NCBI GenBank assembly: GCA_020627945.1
Contig: JAHDFW010000012.1
Location: 1 to 40,459, forward strand
DNA: 40,459 nt
From: Cytophagales bacterium
GTDB lineage: Bacteria; Bacteroidota; Bacteroidia; Cytophagales; JAHDFW01
Direction of reading: 5' to 3'
In this document: positions 8,232 to 15,415 of the stretch, in pieces
How positions within the stretch are numbered: position 1 is the first letter of the stretch
Layout: the number at the start of each line of letters is the position of its first letter
The notes under the pieces: model-generated
Told to the model about the DNA's origin: nothing
Databases searched by the model: none
What the model saw: the letters and a program-made list of their open reading frames with translations, nothing else
Made by a program: the position numbers and the translations under genes

Positions 8232-8262
8232 AAAACCCTGACATTCATCGTCAGGGTTTTTT
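8232..8262 (+). terminator. Terminator of the Omp28-like gene
   Basis: A perfect 11-bp stem (AAAACCCTGAC at 8232-8242 with GTCAGGGTTTT at 8250-8260), loop ATTCATC, followed by TT and a T-rich run. It belongs to the same hairpin family as 4349-4375 and 17851-17880 but without the A-A mismatch. Confidence 0.85.
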
Positions 8263-8350
8263 GTTTATATATCATTTCCCCCAATGTTGGAACCACGTCG
8301 TAATAGTTAGGAAAGATGTTCTTGTTTTTGAATTGGAAACTTATGATTAG

Positions 8351-8794
8351 CTAATAAATTGTTCCCCGTTCAAAGAGTTCAGAGAACGAATCAGATATTT
8401 GAATTTTACCATCAGCTATAATTTCAGTTCCTTCATCACTGATATCATGTAATATTTGATAAACTGGAGGGTCTTCACCTTCGTGCACATTAATAAAATA
8501 AGGATCTCCTCCTCCACCATCTACGCAAATGTAACCTAATTTTAAAATGGCACAACCTGGATAACACTCTAGGGATTCTTCTCTCATTTCTTCTGGTGAA
8601 ACAAACTCCAAACTATGTTCTACTAATTCTAGATCATTTAAATCTGGAAGTTCTAATAAAGACTCAGCTATAGGATACTTATGAAACAACCTAATATACC
8701 ATTCGGGTATTAGACCTTTCATTTCCGAATTTAATTGCTCCCATTCCTTAGGTTCAACTATTACCCCTTTCCATTCATGTCCCTTTATTTGCAT
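8351..8794 (-). CDS. SMI1/KNR4 (SUKH)-like protein
   Basis: A 147-aa cytosolic protein (no signal peptide). The N-terminal helical part holds IPEWYIRLFHKYPIAESLLELP. The later segment LKLGYICVDGGGGDPYFINV followed by the acidic EGEDPPVYQILHD matches the SUKH/SMI1-KNR4 fold, where a glycine-rich turn precedes the (D/G)-P-Y-F-x-x strand. In bacteria this fold is common in immunity proteins for toxins, but many copies are stand-alone with unknown roles. No toxin gene is adjacent, so an immunity function cannot be claimed. It sits alone between two envelope genes, with a terminator for its upstream neighbour at 8852-8880. Confidence 0.7.
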   Translation of the reverse strand: MQIKGHEWKGVIVEPKEWEQLNSEMKGLIPEWYIRLFHKYPIAESLLELPDLNDLELVEHSLEFVSPEEMREESLECYPGCAILKLGYICVDGGGGDPYFINVHEGEDPPVYQILHDISDEGTEIIADGKIQISDSFSELFERGTIY

Positions 8795-8851
8795 TCGTGG
8801 ATTTTTTGAACTTGACTACACGTTCAGAATAGCAACGATCAAGCATAAAAA

Positions 8852-8880
8852 AAGTCTGACTGTAAATAACAGTCAGACTT
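8852..8880 (-). terminator. Terminator of the third Cys-domain paralogue
   Basis: A perfect 12-bp stem (AAGTCTGACTGT at 8852-8863 with its complement at 8869-8880) and a 5-nt loop. On the minus strand it runs into seven T. It lies just past the stop codon at 8906. Confidence 0.88.
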
Positions 8881-8905
8881 CTATGCTAAATATTTATTAA
8901 CTCAA

Positions 8906-9610
8906 TTAACGAGTAACAAAAAACTTCTTTGTTTCCAAAACTTTCGAACCATCCATAAATTTATAAAAATAAACTCCTGGCACCAAGGAATTGGCATTGA
9001 TCGCAACATTACCTGTTGTTCCATTAATATTTCTTTGAGCAACTTGATTCCCTATAACATTAAATACTCTTAATGAATATTCACCGGCAACAGGCAAATC
9101 ATACTTAAAAATCATAACATCTCTAACTGGGTTAGGATATAGATCAACCTCAGCATCATTGAAGTCTTCGGAAATACTTAAAGTCGTTACTTCAAAGGTA
9201 ACAGTATGACAAACCGAATCAGCTAAATCTTCTTCATTGTAGAAGCAATATGTAATTACACTAGTACCGTTGTTACCCTTAGGAGTATAATCTCCAACGA
9301 ACGTAGTATCGATTGCATCTGGAGTTAAAAATTGAGTAGCAGTACAAGTATCCACCTGAGGAGGATAACACGCTGTTCCCCAACAAAAATTATTTTCGCT
9401 TCCCGCCACTTCCGAGTCTATCGAACGAAAAACACCAACTCGAACATTAACATCGCTAATGTTTTTTATGTTAGCTTTAAACTCCAAATATCCAGCAGTA
9501 CTCACTTTATCTTCAAGTGTATAACCAGGTTGAATCTCCAAACTTCCTTGACTAAATGCAACAAATGTTTGTGATAACAACATTATAATCAACAAGTAAC
9601 CTTTTCTCAT
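8906..9610 (-). CDS. T9SS type A secreted protein, third copy of the conserved Cys domain
   Basis: A 234-aa protein with a signal peptide ending in AFSQ (residue 21). The same N-terminal domain as in the genes at 4406 and 5483 spans residues 22-145. Both Cys pairs are present (C76/C81 in FCWGTACYPP and C122/C134), plus an extra C89. It lacks the EF-hand-like units and goes straight into a T9SS type A sorting domain (VDLYPNPVRDVMIFKYD to KKFFVTR). This short form may be the ancestral layout. The ATG at 9610 is well placed, with a TATATTTG element 32 bp upstream. It diverges from the large Omp28-like gene at 9688. Confidence 0.85.
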   Translation of the reverse strand: MRKGYLLIIMLLSQTFVAFSQGSLEIQPGYTLEDKVSTAGYLEFKANIKNISDVNVRVGVFRSIDSEVAGSENNFCWGTACYPPQVDTCTATQFLTPDAIDTTFVGDYTPKGNNGTSVITYCFYNEEDLADSVCHTVTFEVTTLSISEDFNDAEVDLYPNPVRDVMIFKYDLPVAGEYSLRVFNVIGNQVAQRNINGTTGNVAINANSLVPGVYFYKFMDGSKVLETKKFFVTR

Positions 9611-9641
9611 AATTAGAAACTTAATATTTGTTTAAGATATT

Positions 9642-9649
9642 CAAATATA
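9642..9649 (-). promoter_or_regulatory. -7 promoter element TATATTTG
   Basis: A perfect match to the Bacteroidota -7 consensus TAnnTTTG on the minus strand, 32 bp before the ATG at 9610. No convincing -33 TTTG is visible. Confidence 0.5.
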
Positions 9650-9687
9650 CTAGTATTGTAAGATATTACCTAATTAAATAACACGAT

Positions 9688-11574
9688 ATGAAAAAGTTTT
9701 TACTTGCTGCGGCGGTTGTCTCACTTAGTTTGGGAATGTCGGCGCAAAACACAATTTTAACAGAAGATTTCCAAAGCGGAAGTATTCCAGCGGACTGGAG
9801 TTTAATTAAAGCCGCTGAATCTGATGGATGGAAAGCAGGAAGCGCGACTTCCCTTTCTAGTCAGTTCTGGACAATTCCAGCACACACAACTATTGCTGCA
9901 GTCAATGATGATGATTGTGATTGTGATATGATGGACGACAAGTTGGCAACTCCTTATTTGGATTTACATGGGTTATCAGCAGCAGTTATTAGAGCGGACA
10001 TTTTTTACCAAAATGGAACCGACCAAGGAATTACTGAAGAAGCTTACATCCAAGTTACTTTAGATTCTGGTGCTACTTGGACTACAATCTACACACTTGA
10101 AGGAGAGGAAGATTGGAGAACTCAATCTTTTGATTTATCTGCCTACACGGATACAGTAATTAGAGTTGCATTTGCTTTTAGTGATCAAGGTGGATGGCTT
10201 TTTGGATTAGCGATAGACGATGTTGAAGTTTATGAACCACTTGATCATGATGTTGCAGTAAACAGCATCACAAGTCAAGAGTACGCGGTTCTTGAACCAA
10301 TTACTATTAATGGAGCGTTAAGCAACCTAGGTGCAGAAACTGTTACAGAGTTACAGTTATCATATGATATAAACGGTGCAAACGCAGTAAGCGAAACATT
10401 CTCAGGTTTAAGTATTGATGCTTTGGCAGAATACGATTACAGCTTTGCAGGACAATGGACTCCATCTGCGTCTGGAACATATGACATCAGAGTATGGGTT
10501 GATTCTATCAATGGAAACGTAGATAGTAACAAAGTAAATGATACTGCTACTTTCACAGTTACTATCGCAGACTCTTTGAAGCAAAGAAGACCAGTAGTTG
10601 AGGTATTTACAAGTTCTACTTGTCCTCCATGTGCTACTTGGAACCCAATTATTAAGAATGCGACTGATCCTTTAAATCCAAACACAGAAACTGGAGAGGT
10701 AACAATGATTAAATATCAACAAAACTATCCTTCTCCAGGAACAGACCCTGCGTATACAATTGAAGCACAAGGAAGACATGATTACTATGGTGTAACTGGT
10801 ATTCCTCACTTAGCTCACGATGGTAGTTACTTCTCTGATTTCCCGGGTGGATGGAACTCTGCAGCTTTACTTCCTGAAAGAAGAGCTACTTGGTCTTTAA
10901 TTGATATTTCTGGTACTGCTACTTATAGTGGTAACAAATATTACTACCCAGAATTAAATGTTCATGTAGATGTTGACCCTTACTATAATGTTAACTCATT
11001 CAACTTGAAATTACATGTAGTAGTAGTTGAGAACTTTATCTTCCACCAAATCCAAACTAACGGAGAAACTGAATTCCACCAAGTAATGCGTAAGATGCTT
11101 CCTAACCAATCAGGAACTACTATCGTTGGTTCATTAGCTCCAGGATCGGTGAAATCTTTTGACGTTTCTCATGCGTTTGACTCTACTGAGCTTTTCGTAA
11201 ACTGGGAGAATACTACGGTAATTGCTTTTGTACAAGATAACTCTACTCAAGAGATTTTACAATCTAGCATCCTACCAATCGTAAACGAGCAAAACCTTGG
11301 TCTTGCTGAAAATCAGGTTGCACATAGCATGATTACTTATCCAAACCCATCTAACGGTTTGATTAATGTAATGTTCAGAACTGAGGAGCAAGAAAACGTA
11401 AGTATTAACGTTTATAACGTTCTTGGTGAAATGGTATATGAAGAAAACCTTGGTGTACAGCCTGCAGGAACGGTTCAATCAAATATCGACCTAACAGAAA
11501 TGAATTCTGGCATTTATTTTGTTAATGCTACTGTTGGAGAAACTATTATCTCTAGAAAGGTTACTCTTAAGTAA
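9688..11574 (+). CDS. MAM-like plus Omp28-type thioredoxin protein with T9SS type A sorting domain
   Basis: A 628-aa multidomain secreted protein. The signal peptide ends in MSAQ (residue 20). Residues 22-185 resemble a choice-of-anchor/MAM-like jelly roll (TEDFQSGSIPADWS to LFGLAIDDVEVYEP) with an unusual DDDCDCDMMDDK acidic Cys loop. Residues 186-295 are a CARDB/Ig-like domain (HDVAVNSITS). Residues 300-530 are an Omp28-like thioredoxin domain with CPPC at 312-315 and a GVTGIPHLAHDG cis-Pro region. Residues 548-628 are a T9SS type A domain (ITYPNPSNGLINVMF to SRKVTLK). It is followed 49 bp later by tlpA without an obvious terminator, so it may head an operon to 14761. Confidence 0.85.
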   Translation: MKKFLLAAAVVSLSLGMSAQNTILTEDFQSGSIPADWSLIKAAESDGWKAGSATSLSSQFWTIPAHTTIAAVNDDDCDCDMMDDKLATPYLDLHGLSAAVIRADIFYQNGTDQGITEEAYIQVTLDSGATWTTIYTLEGEEDWRTQSFDLSAYTDTVIRVAFAFSDQGGWLFGLAIDDVEVYEPLDHDVAVNSITSQEYAVLEPITINGALSNLGAETVTELQLSYDINGANAVSETFSGLSIDALAEYDYSFAGQWTPSASGTYDIRVWVDSINGNVDSNKVNDTATFTVTIADSLKQRRPVVEVFTSSTCPPCATWNPIIKNATDPLNPNTETGEVTMIKYQQNYPSPGTDPAYTIEAQGRHDYYGVTGIPHLAHDGSYFSDFPGGWNSAALLPERRATWSLIDISGTATYSGNKYYYPELNVHVDVDPYYNVNSFNLKLHVVVVENFIFHQIQTNGETEFHQVMRKMLPNQSGTTIVGSLAPGSVKSFDVSHAFDSTELFVNWENTTVIAFVQDNSTQEILQSSILPIVNEQNLGLAENQVAHSMITYPNPSNGLINVMFRTEEQENVSINVYNVLGEMVYEENLGVQPAGTVQSNIDLTEMNSGIYFVNATVGETIISRKVTLK

Positions 11575-11623
11575 TCTTTCTAGAACTCCAGTTAGTACTT
11601 TTAACAAAACTTAAAGAATCGAT

Positions 11624-12121
11624 ATGAAAAAGTTATTCCTATTATTATTTGTCGCTGCATTAGCTCCGTTAATGTCTGTTGGTCAAAACAAATTACCTGA
11701 AGTTAATATTACTGATTTAGAAGGTAACACTGTAAAAGCCTCAGATCTTAGCAATGATGGTAAGCCAATAATTGTAGACTTTTGGGCTACTTGGTGCAAG
11801 CCTTGTATTCGTGAGTTAACTAATATTGCAGACTCTTACGAAGATTGGCAAGACGAAACAGGAGTTAAAGTAATTGCTATTTCAATCGACGATTCCAGAA
11901 CTAGTGGAAAAGTTGCTCCGTTCGTAAATGGACGTGGCTGGGAATACGAAGTTTACATAGATCAAAATCATGACTTAAAAAGAGCCATGAATGTAAACAA
12001 CGTACCTCACACTTTTTTACTTAATGGAAAAGGAGAAATTGTTTGGCAACACAACTCTTATGTAGTTGGCGACGAAGAGGAACTTTATGAAAAATTACTA
12101 GAATTAGCAGAAGAAGAATGA
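11624..12121 (+). CDS. TlpA-like periplasmic thioredoxin
   Basis: A 165-aa thioredoxin-fold protein with a signal peptide ending near SVGQ (residue 21). Redox motif WATWCKPC has Cys58 and Cys61. NVPHTFLLNGKGEIVW supplies the cis-Pro strand. It matches TlpA/ResA-type thiol-disulfide reductases, which reduce disulfides outside the cytoplasmic membrane, though CKPC is not the usual active-site dipeptide. Its last codon and stop overlap the start of the DUF6029 gene by 4 bp (ATGA), indicating translational coupling. The neighbours on both sides are Omp28-family or outer-membrane proteins, so its partner is probably one of them (inference). Confidence 0.9.
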   Translation: MKKLFLLLFVAALAPLMSVGQNKLPEVNITDLEGNTVKASDLSNDGKPIIVDFWATWCKPCIRELTNIADSYEDWQDETGVKVIAISIDDSRTSGKVAPFVNGRGWEYEVYIDQNHDLKRAMNVNNVPHTFLLNGKGEIVWQHNSYVVGDEEELYEKLLELAEEE

Positions 12122-13836
12122 TTTCTAATAAACTAATAATTAAAGGAGGGGGGCTGATAGCCCTCCTTGTTTTTTTTACGCTAAATGCTACTCGTACTTT
12201 TGGACAAGGTGAAATTCATGGAAACTTTCAGATAGATGCTCAATACTTTGCACGTGATACTATAACAGGTGCCCAAGAAGTAGACGAAAAGCTTCTTTCT
12301 AATTCCTTTGCAAACTTGATTTACACTAATCAAAGCTTCACCGCTGGTGTACGTTACGAAGCATACATAAACCCAATGTTGACATTCGAAGATTACGAAG
12401 GTCAGGGCATTGCGTATCGTTTTGCAAGCTACAAGTTAGCTGATCTTGAAGTTACTGTAGGTAACTACTATGAACAATTTGGTAACGGGTTAACCTTCCG
12501 TTCATACGAAGCTCGTAACCTAGGTTATGACAACGTGATGGATGGTGTGAGACTAAAGTATAGCCCTAATCCAGGTATTGAACTTAAAGGGATAATTGGT
12601 AAACAACGTTTATTCTGGGATCGAGCTCCTGGACTAATCCGTGGAGCAGATGCAGAAGTTTCGCTAAATGAAATGATCTCAGGCATGGCCGAGTCGAAAT
12701 TAAAAATGAGACTTGGGGCAAGTGTTGTAAGTAAATTTCAAGAAGACGATAACCCTTCTCTAATCTTACCAGAGAATGTTGCAACGTTCGCAGGACGTAC
12801 AAATATTACGGCTGGGAAAGTAAACGTGAAAGCCGAGTATGCTTATAAGTACAATGACCCGTCTTCAGACAATGGTCTAATATACAAACCAGGTAAAGCC
12901 TTTTTTATGACTGGTAATTACAGTAAAAAAGGGTTTGGCCTTTTGTTCGAAACAAAGTACTTAGATAACTTCTCGTTTAGATCGGACCGCTATCAAGTTC
13001 AAAACCTTGCGTTGATCAATTATTTACCTGCAACTACTAAGCAACACACTTACAACTTAGCTGCAACGCTTTATCCTTATGCAACACAGCTTAATGGTGA
13101 AATGGGTGTTCAGTTCTCTATGTATAAGAAATTTGCTAAAGAAACAGCGCTTGGTGGTAAATATGGTACTTTGGTAAGTATTAACTACTCCAATGTTAGA
13201 AACCTTAACACAAACGACTTGGGAGATATTAACTTTAATCGAGGGTCGGAGCGTTTGGGATATGAAACTAACTTAGCAATTGGACGTATTAAATACTTCA
13301 GAGACTTCAACATTGAGGTGAAGAAGAAGTTTAGTAAAAAGGTTAAAACGAACTTTGCTTACGTAAGTTTGTTATATAATAAAGCTGTCGTTCAGGGATT
13401 GCCTGAATTTGGAACAGTAAAAGGTAACATTGCAATTGCAGACATTACTTGGAAAGTCAAACCAAAGCATACTTTGAGATTTGAAGCTCAAGGGATGGTT
13501 ATGGGTGACCTATTAGAGTTAGATTTAGCGAATGGGGACATCAAGATGTTTGAACTTGACAAAACAGAAGACTTAGGTCACTGGGCTATGGGATTGGTTG
13601 AATACACATTTTCTCCACATTGGTCTATTTCAGCAATGGATCAATGGAATATAGGAAATGTGGACGCTGACCAACGCCTTCACTATTGGTTGTTTGCCTT
13701 TGCATACATCAATAAAGCAAACCGATATGCCTTGAATGTTGGTAGACAACGTGAAGGACTATTATGTGTTGGAGGTGTATGTCGTAATGTGCCTGCAGCT
13801 AGTGGAGTTACGTTATCCATAACCAGTAGCTTCTAG
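12118..13836 (+). CDS. DUF6029 outer-membrane beta-barrel protein
   Basis: A 572-aa protein with a signal peptide (MISNKLIIKGGG start, cleavage after FGQ at residue 30). The rest is a long series of alternating amphipathic strands (for example FRSYEARNLGYDNVMDGVRL and TLRFEAQGMVMG), and the protein ends in Phe, as outer-membrane barrels do. It resembles the DUF6029 family, which lies beside TlpA and Omp28 genes in Bacteroidota. Two late Cys occur in CVGGVC. It starts at ATG 12118, overlapping tlpA by 4 bp. The early codons contain a terminator-like hairpin (12143-12177). Its function is unknown; a pore or anchor for the neighbouring thioredoxin-like proteins is only a guess. Confidence 0.85.
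   Translation: MISNKLIIKGGGLIALLVFFTLNATRTFGQGEIHGNFQIDAQYFARDTITGAQEVDEKLLSNSFANLIYTNQSFTAGVRYEAYINPMLTFEDYEGQGIAYRFASYKLADLEVTVGNYYEQFGNGLTFRSYEARNLGYDNVMDGVRLKYSPNPGIELKGIIGKQRLFWDRAPGLIRGADAEVSLNEMISGMAESKLKMRLGASVVSKFQEDDNPSLILPENVATFAGRTNITAGKVNVKAEYAYKYNDPSSDNGLIYKPGKAFFMTGNYSKKGFGLLFETKYLDNFSFRSDRYQVQNLALINYLPATTKQHTYNLAATLYPYATQLNGEMGVQFSMYKKFAKETALGGKYGTLVSINYSNVRNLNTNDLGDINFNRGSERLGYETNLAIGRIKYFRDFNIEVKKKFSKKVKTNFAYVSLLYNKAVVQGLPEFGTVKGNIAIADITWKVKPKHTLRFEAQGMVMGDLLELDLANGDIKMFELDKTEDLGHWAMGLVEYTFSPHWSISAMDQWNIGNVDADQRLHYWLFAFAYINKANRYALNVGRQREGLLCVGGVCRNVPAASGVTLSITSSF
12143..12177 (+). terminator. Terminator-like hairpin inside the DUF6029 signal-peptide codons
   Basis: AAGGAGGG (12143-12150) pairs perfectly with CCCTCCTT (12161-12168) across a 10-nt loop, followed by G and eight T (12170-12177). 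This has the form of an intrinsic terminator but lies about 25 bp inside a reading frame, just after the tlpA overlap. Alternative pairing of GGGCT with AGCCC is possible. Active ribosomes crossing from tlpA would melt it, so it could act as an attenuator (inference). Confidence 0.55.
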
Positions 13837-13876
13837 TGTAACTTGAATTTATTAAATGATTTAATTTAGTAGAACA

Positions 13877-14761
13877 ATGAAAGCTTTAAATTTAATTAAA
13901 CAACTCACATTTGGTATGCTATTTACTGCAGCCATGATAAGTTGTGACCGCGTTAAGGACCCTGTAATCTTTGTTGAATGCAGCATTGATAACCTTGACG
14001 AATCATTGAATGTGAATCATACCAATGGAGGTACGGGTACGGTTCGTAAAATACTTCTTGAAGACTATACAGGACACACTTGTGGTAATTGTCCTGGAGC
14101 GGCTATCAAAGTAAAAGAACTTGTAGACAAGTACGGAGATCAAATTGTTCCTATGGCAGTACATGCTGATTTCTTTGCTAGACCAGAAGAAGGATATCCT
14201 ACTGATTTTAGAACAGACGCTGGGGACACTTACTTCAGTACTTTTAAGGTTATTTCCAACCCTAACGGAATGGTAAACCGCACGGACTACAATGGACGTA
14301 AGGTACTTGGTGTTGATCAATGGGATCAAGCAATTCAAGCCATCAAAGATGATAGCCCTGAAATGTCACTAACCGTTAATACTGCATTTAACACGGACAG
14401 AGAAATCCTTTTTGTTGATGCAAAGGTGAAACTATTACAAAACACCAGTAAAAATTATGCGGTAGTTGGTCACATTATAGAGGATAAGATTATTGCCGAT
14501 CAGAAAGACTACTCTTTACCAATTGGCGAGCAACATGTGTATGACTATGAACATAACCACGTTCTTAGATATACTTTGAACAATGCCACTTGGGGTCTAG
14601 ACCTTAATGTAGCTGCAACTGGAGATGAAGAAACTATCAGTTTTTCGACGCTTTGCTTTTCAGAGCAAGAATGGAAAACTGAAAACTGCATTGTAGTTGT
14701 ATACGTAATTGACACTGACACTAAAGAGGTTGTTCAAGCTGACGAGGTTCACATCCTATAA
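13877..14761 (+). CDS. Omp28 family outer-membrane lipoprotein
   Basis: A 294-aa lipoprotein. The lipobox ends at Cys23 (AAMISC-D). The mature part begins with a short linker (GGTGTVRKILLEDYTG) into an Omp28 thioredoxin-like fold with CGNC at residues 69-72, as in Porphyromonas gingivalis Omp28. PNGMVNRTDYNG is the cis-Pro-like strand region. It is the last gene of the plus-strand run from 9688, 40 bp after the DUF6029 gene, and ends at a strong bidirectional terminator. It probably lies in the outer membrane and may pair with the DUF6029 barrel. A redox role follows from CGNC only; Omp28 itself has no settled biochemical function. Confidence 0.9.
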   Translation: MKALNLIKQLTFGMLFTAAMISCDRVKDPVIFVECSIDNLDESLNVNHTNGGTGTVRKILLEDYTGHTCGNCPGAAIKVKELVDKYGDQIVPMAVHADFFARPEEGYPTDFRTDAGDTYFSTFKVISNPNGMVNRTDYNGRKVLGVDQWDQAIQAIKDDSPEMSLTVNTAFNTDREILFVDAKVKLLQNTSKNYAVVGHIIEDKIIADQKDYSLPIGEQHVYDYEHNHVLRYTLNNATWGLDLNVAATGDEETISFSTLCFSEQEWKTENCIVVVYVIDTDTKEVVQADEVHIL

Positions 14762-14780
14762 TACTGATTAGAACTTATTG

Positions 14781-14815
14781 AAAAAGGCGATGGAGTTATT
14801 CTATCGCCTTTTTTT
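14781..14815. terminator. Bidirectional terminator between Omp28 and lipocalin-like genes
   Basis: An 11-bp perfect stem (AAAAAGGCGAT at 14781-14791, ATCGCCTTTTT at 14803-14813) with A-tract and T-tract on the two sides. It can serve both converging genes. Confidence 0.88.
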
Positions 14816-14816
14816 A

Positions 14817-15290
14817 TTAAATCACCTTAGGAATTAAGTTAATTTCAAACTTAACTTTTCTATTCGGATCGTCAGGGTGTTCATCTATGTAATAATACTT
14901 AACGTGATCATTACTAAGCTTTTTGATGTAATATTTAATCTCTCCCCACTCACTATGTCTTTGAATGGTCATATAGTTCTTACCTCTTCCAGATTCAATA
15001 ATATAAACCCCAGATTCGGTTCCAAAGCCATCAGGATTCACAAAATTATAAACACCTCCTTTATTAAATTCAACATAGGCCTTCTTGTCATTAATCCAAC
15101 CTTCAGCAATTGCATCGGTAACTTCTCCTGTATTAACATCAGTCATTTGATACTTTTCCACGATCCAAAACCCATCCAAACGAGTGTTTTTGAACCTTAA
15201 ACTAACCATCGGACCTTCTTCATATTTGCTGCAACCAACAAGTACAAAACATACTAACAATCCTATTACTCCAAACTTTCCAATTCCCAT
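14817..15290 (-). CDS. Lipocalin-like lipoprotein
   Basis: A 157-aa lipoprotein. The lipobox LVGC puts the lipidated Cys at residue 20, followed by SKYEEGP. The body (residues 30-157) is made of short beta-strands (LDGFWIVEKYQM, KAYVEFNKGGVYNF, NYMTIQRH, EIKYYIKKLS), as in the lipocalin-like domains common in Bacteroidota lipoproteins. A role in carrying or sensing a small lipophilic ligand is typical for the fold but not shown here. It starts at ATG 15290 and lies downstream of, and in the same direction as, the T9SS type B gene, with a 125-bp gap and no clear terminator between them. Confidence 0.78.
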   Translation of the reverse strand: MGIGKFGVIGLLVCFVLVGCSKYEEGPMVSLRFKNTRLDGFWIVEKYQMTDVNTGEVTDAIAEGWINDKKAYVEFNKGGVYNFVNPDGFGTESGVYIIESGRGKNYMTIQRHSEWGEIKYYIKKLSNDHVKYYYIDEHPDDPNRKVKFEINLIPKVI

Positions 15291-15415
15291 AATCTCACTA
15301 TTCTAATTTAAACTTAGATAAACATCAAAAGCCTTAATAACAAATAAAACCCTAAATGTAAGATAGTTATACGGGATGAAGGGCAAATAAGTTTCAGTTA
15401 ACAATTAGAATAGTC

